Shown in pieces: positions 6,860 through 15,672 of a DNA stretch of 64,000 nt. The translations under genes were made by a program, and so were the position numbers. The notes beneath the pieces were generated by a model that was not told the origin of the DNA, did not search any database, and saw nothing but the letters and a program-made list of their open reading frames with translations. The stretch comes from Deinococcus planocerae (GTDB lineage Bacteria; Deinococcota; Deinococci; Deinococcales; Deinococcaceae): positions 1 to 64,000 of the forward strand of contig NZ_PNOR01000002.1 of the NCBI RefSeq assembly GCF_002869765.1. The letters are read 5' to 3'. Position 1 is the first letter of the stretch, and every line of letters starts with the position of its first letter.

Positions 6860-9601
6860 ATGGCTGGACGTCTGAATGCGGTAAGCCCGGTGCCGCTATT
6901 GCCGCGGCCCCACCTTCTGGCACAATTGGCGGCGCCGGTCGCCGTCCTGGCGGCACCTCACGGCTACGGGAAAAGCCGACTGATCGAGACCTACCAGGCG
7001 CAACTCACCCTGCGGGGTCAGCAGGTGGTGGCGCTGACCTGCTCGCCTGACGACCGGCGCCCCTTTCACCTCGCCAACCGCCTCACCCGCGCCATCATGC
7101 GCGTGACGGGCCGCCGGATGTTCGAGGGGTTGGCCTCGACGTATGCTGCCGGGGACCTGTACAGCGCGTTCGGGCTCGCGCAGGCGGTGGCCGAGGACCT
7201 CCTGTACGCCGAGGTTCCCTTCACCCTGCTGATCGACGGCGTCGACGGCGAGGAGGCAGCCACCTTTGTCGCGGAACTGGCGGTGCGTGTCGCTCCCCTG
7301 GTCCAGGTGATCGTTTCGGGATACGGGCCGCTCGCCGCGTACTTTCCCGCGGAGGTCACGGTCCTGGGGCGGGAAGATCTGGAGTTCACCTCGCAGGAGG
7401 CTGCGGCTCTGGGGGTGCCGGACAACCCGTATGACGGCTGGCCCGCACCGACCCTGATCGTGGCGGGGGGGCAGGGGCAGCCCGACCAGTACACCCAGCA
7501 ACTGGTTGGGCGCCTCGCCCCCGAGGACCTCGGGCTCCTGCCGGCGGCGCTGCTGGACGTCTGGCACCGTCAGACCAGCAGCCAGGTGTGCAAGGCGCTC
7601 GGTCTTCCCCGCAACTACCTCCGCCGCTTCGAGGAGCTGGGCTTCCCGCTCCGTCCTCACGGCGACGGCGTGGCTCCCCCAGCGCTGCTGCGTGAGGCGA
7701 TGCTCGAGGAACTGCGCCGGACGGACGCGGACAGCTTCCGCAAGTCCAGTGAGCGGCTGGCGACGCTCATCGAGGCGACCCGGCCGATCCGCGCCCTGGA
7801 ACTGCGCAGTGAGATCGGGGATGAGGAGGGAGCATTGGCGCTGGCCCGCACCCGGCTTTCCATCTGGTCGCGTGAGCGCCACTGGTCACAGGTCCGGGCC
7901 CACCTGGAACCCTTCTTCAACCGACTGACCGCCGACGAGCAGTTGTTGCTCGCCCGCGCACAAGACGGGCTGGCGACCCATCAGGAGGAGGTGGGCCGCG
8001 CCCTGAAGGTGGCTCAGCACGCCCGGCACCAGGGCGCCCGTGAACCGGAAGCAAGCTTCGTGGTGGGGGAGATGCTCCTGCGGCTCGGCTGGCTTGATCA
8101 GGCTGTGAGCGTCTTCGGCGAGGCGGTGAGGGCCTCGCCGGAGGGGAGCGCGCCGCGCCTGCGCGCTCTGGGTTGGCTCGCGTTGTGTCTCGTGGCGCAG
8201 GGTCGCTCCGGCGCCGCGTTGATGGAGTTGCAGACCGCCTCAGGCGCCGCGGTGGGGCTGCCCGCCGAAGAGATCGGGGTCTTCTACGTCGCGAGGGCGA
8301 GTGCTTGCCTGCGTCTCGGTGACGTCCGGGCCGCACGGGACGCGGCGCGTCAGGCTCACATGGTCTACAGCTACAACCTGCCGCTGGCGTTGTCGGACCT
8401 GACGGTGACCTTTGAGCTGCTGCATCTCCTGATCGACCTCGGCGACCTCCGGGAAGCCCGCCTGCTGCTGGGGCAGTTGCCGCGTGTGACCGTCCCCGTC
8501 GGGCGCTGGTACGGTGCGAGCCGGGCGCTCTTGCAGGCACACCTGGCTCACCGCGAGCTGCGGCTGGGCGACGGTGAGGAAGAGGCGCCCGGGCAGGCCC
8601 GGCGTGCCCTGGAGGAAGCGCGCCTGGGGGGTTACCACACCCTGGAGGTGCAGGCCGGTCTCCGGGTGTGTCTGCTGCACGTGCACCGCCACGAATACCC
8701 GTCGGCACTCTCGCTGGTCGGACAGCTCGAGGCGCTCTTGCCCCGTGACCCCTGGGTGGAGCCCACCCTGTCGGACCTCAAGGCGGTCTTGCGGGCCTGT
8801 CTGAGTGAGATGCCGCCGCCGCCCTCCCAGCGTCCCGTCGCGCTCCGTGAGAGTGCGCTGGTCCGGGCGCTGGTCCACGGTGGGCGCGAGGGCCACGAGC
8901 AGGTGTACGGTGCGGCCGTCGTGACCACCTGGCGGAACTGGTTTCCCTGGAGGGGCGGTGGACGGGTTCCGGACAGCGGGGCCGATGTCCTCCCGGCCGG
9001 CCCTCTGCCCGGGTGGACCTCCCTGGAGATCTCCCCGGGTGGGTACGGCCTCCCCCCGGTCGAGGAGCGCCCACCCGAGCATCACACCCTGGAGGTGCGC
9101 CTGCTGGGAACGCCACTGGCGCGGCTGGACGGCCGGGTGCTGGAACTGCCGCCCCGGGCGCTGGCGCTGCTGGCGTACCTGTGCGACGGCGAGGTCCACC
9201 CAGCGAGTGAGCTGATGGAGGCACTCTTCAGCGATTCCCGGCGACCCCGGGTGTACCTGTCCGTCACCCTGAGAGAGCTGCGTTCGTGTTGGCAGGGCGT
9301 CGTCGGTCAGGCACGCGACCCGGTGGTCCGGGTGGGCGGAGGCTACCGCCTGGCCCCCGAAGTGCGGGCCCGTTGCGACCTGCGCGAACTGCGTGGCGCC
9401 ACCTTGCGTGGGGTGCTGAGCCTCTACCGGGGACCTCTGGCCCTGGAGCAACCCTGGATGTTCGTCACCCCGGACGAGCTTCGCCAAGGCATTCTGGCGC
9501 GCTTGAAGCAGGAGGCCGACCCGCGCGAGGCGCAGGACATGCTCTCGCGGCTGCGCGCCGTGGATTCCGGGTTTCCTGCCTGGAGCAGTGACCACACCTG
9601 A
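6860..9601 (+). CDS. Large STAND/MalT-like regulator with TPR region and C-terminal winged helix
   Basis: The 913-residue protein starts with a P-loop NTPase: Walker A HGYGKS (34-39), Walker B FTLLIDGVDG (121-130). About 500 residues of TPR-like helical repeats follow (for example GEMLLRLGWLDQAVSVFGEAV). The C-terminus (about 745-900) is an OmpR/SARP-type winged helix: LLGTPLARLDGRVLELPPRA, LLAYLCDGEVHPASELMEAL, then VYLSVTLRELRSCW and VRVGGGYRLA. This is the architecture of MalT-like signal-transducing ATPases, with a SARP-type DNA-binding end instead of a LuxR helix. The ligand and targets cannot be told. GAGGAGA lies 9 nt before the ATG. It faces away from the replication operon. Confidence 0.75.
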   Translation: MAGRLNAVSPVPLLPRPHLLAQLAAPVAVLAAPHGYGKSRLIETYQAQLTLRGQQVVALTCSPDDRRPFHLANRLTRAIMRVTGRRMFEGLASTYAAGDLYSAFGLAQAVAEDLLYAEVPFTLLIDGVDGEEAATFVAELAVRVAPLVQVIVSGYGPLAAYFPAEVTVLGREDLEFTSQEAAALGVPDNPYDGWPAPTLIVAGGQGQPDQYTQQLVGRLAPEDLGLLPAALLDVWHRQTSSQVCKALGLPRNYLRRFEELGFPLRPHGDGVAPPALLREAMLEELRRTDADSFRKSSERLATLIEATRPIRALELRSEIGDEEGALALARTRLSIWSRERHWSQVRAHLEPFFNRLTADEQLLLARAQDGLATHQEEVGRALKVAQHARHQGAREPEASFVVGEMLLRLGWLDQAVSVFGEAVRASPEGSAPRLRALGWLALCLVAQGRSGAALMELQTASGAAVGLPAEEIGVFYVARASACLRLGDVRAARDAARQAHMVYSYNLPLALSDLTVTFELLHLLIDLGDLREARLLLGQLPRVTVPVGRWYGASRALLQAHLAHRELRLGDGEEEAPGQARRALEEARLGGYHTLEVQAGLRVCLLHVHRHEYPSALSLVGQLEALLPRDPWVEPTLSDLKAVLRACLSEMPPPPSQRPVALRESALVRALVHGGREGHEQVYGAAVVTTWRNWFPWRGGGRVPDSGADVLPAGPLPGWTSLEISPGGYGLPPVEERPPEHHTLEVRLLGTPLARLDGRVLELPPRALALLAYLCDGEVHPASELMEALFSDSRRPRVYLSVTLRELRSCWQGVVGQARDPVVRVGGGYRLAPEVRARCDLRELRGATLRGVLSLYRGPLALEQPWMFVTPDELRQGILARLKQEADPREAQDMLSRLRAVDSGFPAWSSDHT

Positions 9602-9643
9602 GACGGGAAGGTCGCCAACCTGGGGTGGACCCATACTGCCCTC

Positions 9644-10234
9644 ATGCTCGTCTTCCCGCCGGACTGGACTGAAACGCCCCCTTACACCCTGCGACCGGTC
9701 GGTCCCCAGGTCGGCTATGTGCCGCGGGTGCGCCGCCGCGTCCCCGTCTACTGGGCGCTGGCGTCCGTGGACCCCGAGATGGACTCGCTGCCGGTGTTCG
9801 TGCTGGCCCCGGAGGGCACATCATGGTCCGCCCCGGGCGCGGCTTTGCTGGGGAAGGACGGGCAGGTGGTCGCCTACGCGACCTCGGCGAGCCGCCGTGA
9901 CCCCTGCGTGTCCGCCGTGCTGGAGCGGGCCCTGGACCTTTCCGCCGGGCAGACCCTGGCCACCTGGGACGCCTCCTGCTGGGCGGCGCAACTGCTCGCG
10001 TTCCGAACGCCGGGCGCCTCCCGGGAGGCCACCTGGATGCGGCTGAGCCGCCAGCCGGTGTTCTGCCTGCGCAGCAGGCTGGAAGAGCAGGACATCGACG
10101 TCTTCACGCTCGCCCAGGCCTGCGCCCAGTTCGGTCTGCCCGCGCCCGGAGAGGACGTCCTCTCGACCGCGTTCACGGTCCGGGCACTTCTTCAGGTGGC
10201 GTGGGCAGGTCGTACCGCTCACAGAGTTGGGTGA
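9644..10234 (+). CDS. Hypothetical protein
   Basis: This is a 196-residue protein of unknown family. A CATACT -10-like element at 9632-9637 lies 6 nt before the ATG, so the mRNA is probably leaderless. The C-terminal part (DIDVFTLAQACAQFGLPAPGEDVLSTAFTVRALLQV) resembles in spacing the last helix region of DEDD exonucleases, but the acidic catalytic residues cannot be traced in the rest, so I do not claim that function. The last 62 bp overlap the 3' end of the oppositely oriented gene at 10173-10562. Confidence 0.6.
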   Translation: MLVFPPDWTETPPYTLRPVGPQVGYVPRVRRRVPVYWALASVDPEMDSLPVFVLAPEGTSWSAPGAALLGKDGQVVAYATSASRRDPCVSAVLERALDLSAGQTLATWDASCWAAQLLAFRTPGASREATWMRLSRQPVFCLRSRLEEQDIDVFTLAQACAQFGLPAPGEDVLSTAFTVRALLQVAWAGRTAHRVG

Positions 10235-10562
10235 GGAAGGTGCGGTGGTGGGCGCGGGCGGCCTCGACGGTGGCTGCCCGCGCCACCACTTCACCCCCGT
10301 CGCCACGCACCAGCACCGTCTCGTAGAGCAGGGGCGGGTCAGCGCCCTCCCAGACGGGGACGAAGAGCGTGACCAGACTGAGGTAGTCCGGGTCAGGCAG
10401 AAAGTGCATGCTGATCACCCGCTGCCGGGCCCGCCAGACGGTGGGGGGGAGCCGCTCCACCTCGACCGGCCGCCCTGTTTCGTCGGGAAGAAAAAACCGT
10501 GCCCCGTCGCCGTAGGGCCTCTCGTAAAGCAGGTCCGTTGCCCGCTGCCGGTCGACGTTCAT
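10173..10562 (-). CDS. Hypothetical small protein
   Basis: I start this 129-residue protein at the ATG at 10562 (MNVDRQRATD), with GGGGAGG 14 nt upstream; a GTG at 10595 would add 11 residues but has no ribosome site. The middle is beta-rich (TVWRARQRVISMHFLPDPDYLSLVTLFVPVW) and the C-terminus helical. No family is recognised. Its 3' end overlaps that of the plus-strand gene at 9644-10234 by 62 bp, so one of the two ends may be misjudged, although both frames look like genuine protein. Confidence 0.5.
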   Translation of the reverse strand: MNVDRQRATDLLYERPYGDGARFFLPDETGRPVEVERLPPTVWRARQRVISMHFLPDPDYLSLVTLFVPVWEGADPPLLYETVLVRGDGGEVVARAATVEAARAHHRTFLTQLCERYDLPTPPEEVPGP

Positions 10563-10615
10563 GCCGTCAAGCGTACCTCCCCGGCGTGACCGCACCGGAG
10601 AAATGTGACGGGGTG

Positions 10616-11185
10616 CTACCCCCCCACGCCCAGCGCCCTCATCACCTGCGCGTGCATGGCGGGCGGATAGACCGCGACGCTGATCCGGCCCTGGGTGTTC
10701 CAGAGGGTGTCGAAGTCGCGGTAAGAGATGTAGGCGTACCCGATCAGGGGGTCCGCCAGGTACAGCCGGGAGAGGCGGTCGTCAAACCCACGGATCACTC
10801 GGAAATGCGGCACCTTGCCGACTTCCTGGGCGTACTGCAAGACGATGCTGGGCACGCCCAGCGCGATCAAATTCTTGAGCAAGGGAGTCTGGCTGCCCCG
10901 GATCTGCACGGCCCGCAGGCCGTAGCGGCCGACAAAGTGCTCGATGGCCTCCACCTGCATGTAGCCGCCCGGGGACGGTTTGGTGGCCCGGCTGATGGTC
11001 TGCACCGGGACGGTGAAGTCGTAATACGCCAGCACCATCGCGATGCTCGCGGGGCCGCAGTCGTTCCAACCCTGATACACGACGGGCAGGTGCTGCAGGG
11101 CCAGGGCGGGCTGGGAGACGGCCCGGGCGGGAAGGGCCAGGGTGAGCAGCGCCCCCAGCGTGAGGGAAAGAAGCCGTCGTCGCAT
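10616..11185 (-). CDS. Secreted C39-like papain-fold peptidase
   Basis: I choose the ATG at 11185 because it opens a classical signal peptide (MRRRLLSLTLGALLTLALPARA). The 189-residue product is a C39-like cysteine peptidase domain: QGWNDCGPASIAMVL gives Gln38 and catalytic Cys43, PHFRVIRGFDD gives His127, and LYLADP gives Asp145. Members of this family cleave double-glycine leaders or peptidoglycan-related peptides; this one is an exported stand-alone domain with no ABC transporter. Two further paralogues are in the window (26506 and 49640). It is divergent from the gene at 11256, with a 12-bp perfect inverted repeat between them. Confidence 0.75.
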   Translation of the reverse strand: MRRRLLSLTLGALLTLALPARAVSQPALALQHLPVVYQGWNDCGPASIAMVLAYYDFTVPVQTISRATKPSPGGYMQVEAIEHFVGRYGLRAVQIRGSQTPLLKNLIALGVPSIVLQYAQEVGKVPHFRVIRGFDDRLSRLYLADPLIGYAYISYRDFDTLWNTQGRISVAVYPPAMHAQVMRALGVGG

Positions 11186-11203
11186 GTGGCCACTGTGCGG
11201 CCG

Positions 11204-11237
11204 GGTCAGGTTGGACTTCGCGCCTTCCAACCTGACC
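11204..11237. promoter_or_regulatory. 12-bp perfect inverted repeat between divergent genes
   Basis: GGTCAGGTTGGA at 11204-11215 and its exact reverse complement TCCAACCTGACC at 11226-11237 flank a 10-nt spacer. The repeat occupies half of the 70-bp gap between the divergent starts at 11185 and 11256, where an operator for a regulator of both genes would lie. A hairpin in either 5' leader is the alternative. Confidence 0.6.
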
Positions 11238-11255
11238 TCCCCCCAGGATGGCACC

Positions 11256-11915
11256 ATGCTGACGCTGACCCACGGCACCTCCGCCGAGTTCACCGCTGCG
11301 CTCGCGCGTCCGGGCGTCCTGAAACCTGGCGGCCAGTTCGCCACGTTCACCCTGGCCGGAGAGTTCGAGCGGTCTCGGGAGGACGGGGCGCCGATCCGGA
11401 CGATCTTTTACCAACCCTGTGTTGCCGCGGGTCGTCTGGCAGGACGGCTGGGGACGTTGGGTGCGGGCGAGGCGATCAGTGGAATAGGCGTGCTGGCCGC
11501 GTATGAGGGGGAGATCGTCATCGCCGTTCAGGATGCGGCACGCCTGCCTAGCGAGCACGTCCGCCTGGAACTGGACGGCGGCGGGGCCGCGCGGCTGCTT
11601 CGTGCCCGTTGGCGGGTCCGGGCGCGGGGGGTGTTGATCACCCCACCGCAGGCCCAGCGCCTGGAGAACGAGGTGCCGGTGACGAACATTCGACTGGGGC
11701 TCACGCCGAAGCGGACGGAGGGGACGGAGACACCACTGGTGCCACTGGAACTGGCCGCCTACGGGGAGCTGGCGGTCGTGCTCGCCGGGCAGGGCAAGGG
11801 AAACTACCTCGACACCTGGGGTGTGTTGCAGCGTCGTCAAGGAGCACAGCGCCGCTTTTCCCGGCTGGAAGTGCAGGACGTCGAGCCCCTGCACGGGACG
11901 CGGGCGCTGCTGTAG
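11256..11915 (+). CDS. Hypothetical protein
   Basis: I start at the ATG at 11256 (MLTLTHGTSAEF), which has AGGA 6 nt upstream and no overlap with the divergent promoter region; an upstream ATG at 11142 would run back through the neighbour. The 219-residue protein is rich in Gly, Ala and beta-strand-like stretches, with no signal peptide or membrane segment. No domain is recognised. A stem-loop followed by TTT at 11934-11960 ends the unit. Confidence 0.6.
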   Translation: MLTLTHGTSAEFTAALARPGVLKPGGQFATFTLAGEFERSREDGAPIRTIFYQPCVAAGRLAGRLGTLGAGEAISGIGVLAAYEGEIVIAVQDAARLPSEHVRLELDGGGAARLLRARWRVRARGVLITPPQAQRLENEVPVTNIRLGLTPKRTEGTETPLVPLELAAYGELAVVLAGQGKGNYLDTWGVLQRRQGAQRRFSRLEVQDVEPLHGTRALL

Positions 11916-11933
11916 GACAGCTTGGAACTTCGG

Positions 11934-11960
11934 GGGTCCCCGCAGAGCGCGGGACCCTTT
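11934..11960 (+). terminator. Intrinsic terminator after the gene at 11256
   Basis: GGGTCCCCGC (11934-11943) pairs with GCG-C-GGGACCC (11947-11957) with one bulged C and a three-base AGA loop, and is followed by TTTCT. It lies 19 nt after the stop codon of the upstream gene and before the convergent CPBP gene. The T-run is short, as usual in high-GC DNA. Confidence 0.65.
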
Positions 11961-12018
11961 CTCGTGTGCTGTCCCAGGGATCTTCGGCCGCTCTCCCGGG
12001 TCGGGAGAGAGCCGCGTC

Positions 12019-12771
12019 TCAGCTCGTCAGGACCCGCCACACCAGCGGCACCGCTCCCAGGACAGTGACAAAGGCGTTGTCGCACCCGTGACAGAGCATG
12101 GCCGCCCGCAGGCCATAACGCGCCGCCGCCCAGGAGAACACCGCCCCACTCATCAGTTGCGGGATAGCCAGGCCGAGTACGGCCGGATGGTGGGGCAGAT
12201 CGGGATAGTTGTACAGGTGCCCCAGCGCGAACAGCGTGTTCGTCACCGCCGCGCAGCCGATCAACCAGCCGGGAGAAAGTTGTCCGCTGGGATGCCGCTG
12301 ACGCAAGCCTAGGGACAACCAGGCCAGGACCAGGGGCGTGATGAACACGATGGTGGGGCTCCATTGCCGCTGATCCAATGCCGCCTTCAACACGTCGAAG
12401 GCATTGAGCCCAATGCAGCCCACCAACGACACGACCCCAAACCACGGCAACAGGCGCCAGGCCTCCTGGGGACGACGTACCCCGGGGTTGCCCAGGAAGG
12501 CGGCAAAATCGACCAGCCCGGGGATCAGGGCCAGCCGGAACAGCGCCTCTTCGATCATGGGGCTCCAGACGATCCGATCCAGCAACTCGTCCGAGGGACC
12601 CCGCTTGGGCGTCCAGCCGGTCTGCTCGATCACCCACGGAACGACCCAACGTGACTGCACCACGACCTCCAGCAGCACCACGAGCAGCACCAGCCCGAGT
12701 ATCCACGGCACATGCCGAAGTGGCAGACGCCAGTGCAGGGAGAGAGGCGCCAGAGCTGGGGGCTTGGTCAT
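12019..12771 (-). CDS. CPBP-family intramembrane glutamic protease
   Basis: From the ATG at 12771 (AGGA 6 nt upstream) the 250-residue product is a polytopic membrane protein with the three CPBP/ABI motifs. They are PMIEEALFRLAL (the EExxxR motif, about 72-83), the FALGHLYNY segment (FxxxH, about 191-199), and CHGCDNAF near the C-terminus (HxxxN/D). These residues form the active site of the Rce1-type glutamic intramembrane proteases. Bacterial members often process or immunise against bacteriocins; no bacteriocin gene is seen next to it. It is separated by about 140 bp from the MshEN protein gene upstream on the same strand. Confidence 0.8.
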   Translation of the reverse strand: MTKPPALAPLSLHWRLPLRHVPWILGLVLLVVLLEVVVQSRWVVPWVIEQTGWTPKRGPSDELLDRIVWSPMIEEALFRLALIPGLVDFAAFLGNPGVRRPQEAWRLLPWFGVVSLVGCIGLNAFDVLKAALDQRQWSPTIVFITPLVLAWLSLGLRQRHPSGQLSPGWLIGCAAVTNTLFALGHLYNYPDLPHHPAVLGLAIPQLMSGAVFSWAAARYGLRAAMLCHGCDNAFVTVLGAVPLVWRVLTS

Positions 12772-12913
12772 CCGGTGTCCTGACCGGGTCCTGGATGGCC
12801 GATGACCCGTGCCTGGCAACGTGAAAGAGAGCCGGAGTGTCTCAGTACGGAAAACCGGACGCAGGCCAGCCCCCAGGCGCTCCCTGACGAGGCGCTGGAC
12901 GGTCTTTCCAGCT

Positions 12914-14434
12914 TCAACGGAACACCTCCCGGTATCCGCGCCTCCCTCCTTCTGCCTCCCAGGGATCAGGAAGAGACAGGCCTTCCAGCAGCTCACGCTC
13001 CAGCACCAGGCTCTCGAACCTCACCTCGCCGTCCTGAGCCAACGCTCGCAGGACGGCGCCCGACCCGCCGACTGTCCACTCGGCGGTCAGCCGCTCGCCG
13101 TCCTCATCCGGCCAGCCACCCGTGCACACCAGCGCCCGCGCATCCTCGTGCGCCAGCGCGGGGTAACGGCGTTCGGTCGGGACCGTCTCCAGGGGCCAGG
13201 CCGACGTGCCCGGCACCCGCAGCACGACGACCCGTCCATGCGTATGGGCCAGACAGGCCAGCAGCAGGGCGTGGAGATCAGGGTCGAAATCGGTCCCCAG
13301 ATAGTCGGTGACTTCACCCGGCTGGATGGTCGTGCCGGCTGTCAGCAGGAGGGTGAGGTGAGGCTCCCCGACCTGCTCCAGGTGGACCGACTTCTCGACC
13401 TGCGGGGGCAAGGGGTCGTTTCCCCTAAGCAGGCGGTCGAGCGCCGTGGACCCCGTCACCAGCACTTTCACACGCGGCTGCCCGCTGCGTTCGGCTGCGA
13501 CCTTCCGAAGGACCGCCTCGCGGTACGGCTGGTCGGTGAGGACGAAGAACGTCCCGTCGTCCAGCCGGTGCCCGAACACCCGGTACGTCTTGCACGTGGG
13601 TTCGTCGAGCAGGTGCGCGGCGTCCTCGCGGGGCGGGTCCAAACGGACGTCCACGAAGGGGAGGCCACGCGCGAGGGCCAGCGCCCGGAAGGCCAAGTCC
13701 TCACTGATCCGCCGGCCCTTCAGGAGCGTCTGTTCCAGGCGCGGGTCCGACAGTTCCGAGGTTTCCACTCCCCCATACCCGAGTTGCAGCAGCGCTTCGG
13801 GGATGGACATCCGCCGGGACGTCCCACGCTCCGGAAGGGTCCTGGGTTCCCCGTTCTGGCTGGACCCTGGGTGGGAGACGTCGACACCCGGCGTGATCTG
13901 CGCATCGGGTGGGCGGTCGGCGATCACCACCTCGGGTCCGGTTCCCCGTTCGGGTCCTTGGACAGGGGAAGGCGGCACGGAGGGCTCCGGTTGCGTGGCG
14001 AGGGCTGCCAGATCGACCGGCGGTCGGTACTCCGACTCGGGCACGGTGGGCGGGGGGTTGACCCAGGCCGGTTCGCTCGGTCGGTTGGCGGGTCGGCCCA
14101 CCACGATCAGGGCGGATGGGGGAAGGTAATACAGGTTCTCTTCCTGAAAGGGATGGCTGCTGGCCCGTACCGTCTGCCCATCGGCCTCCGCCTCGACGAG
14201 GGCGCGGACCGCGTCGAGGACCCGCAGGGCCCGCTCGGCCTGTGGAACTCCGTAGGCGGCGAGCGCCTGGCCGATCACCTCCTCGTCGAGGAAGGTCCGT
14301 GCCCGTTCCAGGACGTGCGCGTCCTGCTGAGAGCGAGACCACCGTCTGCCGCCTGGAGGACGGAGACGGCCGAACTGGAAGAAGGTCAGCCGAGCCTCGC
14401 TCCGGAGGACATCGGCGAAGGTCGGTTGTTTCAA
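12914..14434 (-). CDS. Second orphan MshEN-domain protein
   Basis: The start is a TTG at 14434: AGGAGG lies 6 nt before it, just after the previous stop, whereas the GTG at 14464 lies inside the upstream gene. The 506-residue product has a helical N-terminus (1-110), a Pro/Ser/Glu-rich linker (about 120-205) and an MshEN-like module (about 208-310: SIPEALLQLGYGGVETSEL, ARGLPFVDVRLDPP, AAHLLDEPTCKTYRVFG, FFVLTDQP). The C-terminal 190 residues are unknown and contain HLTLLLTAGTT and GRVVVLRVPGTS. There is no ATPase. It resembles the replicon protein at 3710-4597 only in the MshEN part. Confidence 0.65.
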   Translation of the reverse strand: MKQPTFADVLRSEARLTFFQFGRLRPPGGRRWSRSQQDAHVLERARTFLDEEVIGQALAAYGVPQAERALRVLDAVRALVEAEADGQTVRASSHPFQEENLYYLPPSALIVVGRPANRPSEPAWVNPPPTVPESEYRPPVDLAALATQPEPSVPPSPVQGPERGTGPEVVIADRPPDAQITPGVDVSHPGSSQNGEPRTLPERGTSRRMSIPEALLQLGYGGVETSELSDPRLEQTLLKGRRISEDLAFRALALARGLPFVDVRLDPPREDAAHLLDEPTCKTYRVFGHRLDDGTFFVLTDQPYREAVLRKVAAERSGQPRVKVLVTGSTALDRLLRGNDPLPPQVEKSVHLEQVGEPHLTLLLTAGTTIQPGEVTDYLGTDFDPDLHALLLACLAHTHGRVVVLRVPGTSAWPLETVPTERRYPALAHEDARALVCTGGWPDEDGERLTAEWTVGGSGAVLRALAQDGEVRFESLVLERELLEGLSLPDPWEAEGGRRGYREVFR

Positions 14435-14447
14435 GGGCTTCCTCCTC

Positions 14448-14924
14448 TCACCACCGGCGCACACTCCAGGGCCGGTAGCCGTCCAGCCACAGGTGCAGCC
14501 AGTACGCGAGCAGGTATCCGCCTAGCGCCGCCGCAAGGAGCGGCCCGTCCGGGATGGGCACCCGCGGGGGGACGTCCAGGGCACGGTCCACGGCGAGCAG
14601 TGCGGTGACCGGCAGGGTCAGCAGGACGGCCGCGTACCCCAGCAGCAGCAGCGGTCCGCGGATGTAAGTGTGCGTGACGCCCCGGTGCCGCACGAACAGG
14701 CTCAGCGGGCGCCACAGGTCTCCCCAGACCCCCCAGTTGCGCCGGGCCCGCACGCGAACGTGTCCCGCCAGGTCGAGGTCGGGCGTGATCAGCAGCGTCC
14801 CGGTCAGGTATCCCATCGCCAGCGAGAGGAGCAGGTCCTGGGAAACGTGCAGGGCGGTCAGGGGTCCGGCGATCCCCACCAGGGCGAGCAGATTGACGCC
14901 GGTGTGCAGGTCACCGCTGGGCAT
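14448..14924 (-). CDS. DUF2227-type metal-binding membrane protein
   Basis: Starting at the ATG at 14924, the 158-residue protein follows the DUF2227 pattern: PSGDLHTGVNLLALVGI at the N-terminus, LTGTLLITPDLDLAGHVRVRARRNWG, WRPLSLFVRHRGVTHTYIRGPLLLLGY, and a closing membrane segment AYWLHLWLDGY. The conserved His and Asp residues (DLH, PDLDL, HRGVTH, LHLWLD) are the putative metal ligands. Two or three membrane helices are evident. Its 5' end overlaps the secreted-protein gene by 14 bp, and the MshEN gene follows 13 nt after its stop, so the three are one operon. The function of the family is unknown. Confidence 0.75.
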   Translation of the reverse strand: MPSGDLHTGVNLLALVGIAGPLTALHVSQDLLLSLAMGYLTGTLLITPDLDLAGHVRVRARRNWGVWGDLWRPLSLFVRHRGVTHTYIRGPLLLLGYAAVLLTLPVTALLAVDRALDVPPRVPIPDGPLLAAALGGYLLAYWLHLWLDGYRPWSVRRW

Positions 14925-15672
14925 CGCTGCTGGGCGTGACGTTGAGGGTCGTGCGGCTGGTGTACTCGTTGATGCCGACGCGGTACGGCCACAGGACCGT
15001 GGGAGTGGCCCCGGCGTCGGCCGCACTGGCGGTCACGGTGCCGTAGCGGGTGGTGCCGGGGGCGACCACGAGCGTGCTGAGGTTCGTCTTGACGAGCACG
15101 CTGCCGCCGTTCTGACCGTGGATCGCCAACTGCCGTTCGTTGAGGGTGACCGCCCGGGACCCAGCCTGCACGCGGTAGTGCATCACGAGCACGTTCCCGT
15201 CGCAAGTGGCGGTGAAGGTGAAGCGCGGGGTCTCCTCGGCGCCGAGGGCCGCACCCGGACGGAGGCTGGCGGTGGGGGCGCTGGCCTGTGGAGTCGGCGG
15301 GGCCGGGCTCGTCTCCTCGGGGTCCTGGACCGTGACGTTCACGATACTGCCCGTGTGGTCGCTCGACAGGGTGAGGCGCCAGGTGTAGGTTCCGCTTTCG
15401 GTCACGATCTGTAGAGGCGTGGAGCCGTACCCAGTGAGGCCCGCGAGCAGCACGCGGTTGCCGTCCTTTCTGCGGTCGACCAGCCCGTCGCGTGTGACCA
15501 GGACGTCCTTGACGGCCTCGGGGAAGACGAGGGTGCCGAGGGCACCGGGACCGAGCGTCAGGGTGTAGTGCTGGGCCTGCTGCGGGGTCAGGATGACGTT
15601 CACGTCCTTCAGGGCGACGGCGGGTGTGGAGATGAGGGCGAGGAGGGCGAGCAGGGTGAGGCGTCTGGTCAT
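14911..15672 (-). CDS. Secreted protein resembling VirB9/CpaC N-terminal domains
   Basis: The ATG at 15672 has GGAGGA 9 nt upstream and opens a clear signal peptide (MTRRLTLLALLALISTPAVA). The following domain (KDVNVILTPQQAQHYTLTL, KDVLVTRDGLVDRRKDGNRVLLAGLTGYGSTPLQIVTES) is beta-rich and has the look of the pilus/secretin N-terminal or TrbG/VirB9-type domains. A Pro/Ala/Ser linker (about 120-140) leads to a second beta-rich half. The reading frame continues upstream without a stop into the wHTH gene, so a fused 453-residue reading is possible; the signal peptide argues for a separate start. Confidence in the family is low. Confidence 0.6.
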   Translation of the reverse strand: MTRRLTLLALLALISTPAVALKDVNVILTPQQAQHYTLTLGPGALGTLVFPEAVKDVLVTRDGLVDRRKDGNRVLLAGLTGYGSTPLQIVTESGTYTWRLTLSSDHTGSIVNVTVQDPEETSPAPPTPQASAPTASLRPGAALGAEETPRFTFTATCDGNVLVMHYRVQAGSRAVTLNERQLAIHGQNGGSVLVKTNLSTLVVAPGTTRYGTVTASAADAGATPTVLWPYRVGINEYTSRTTLNVTPSSDAQR

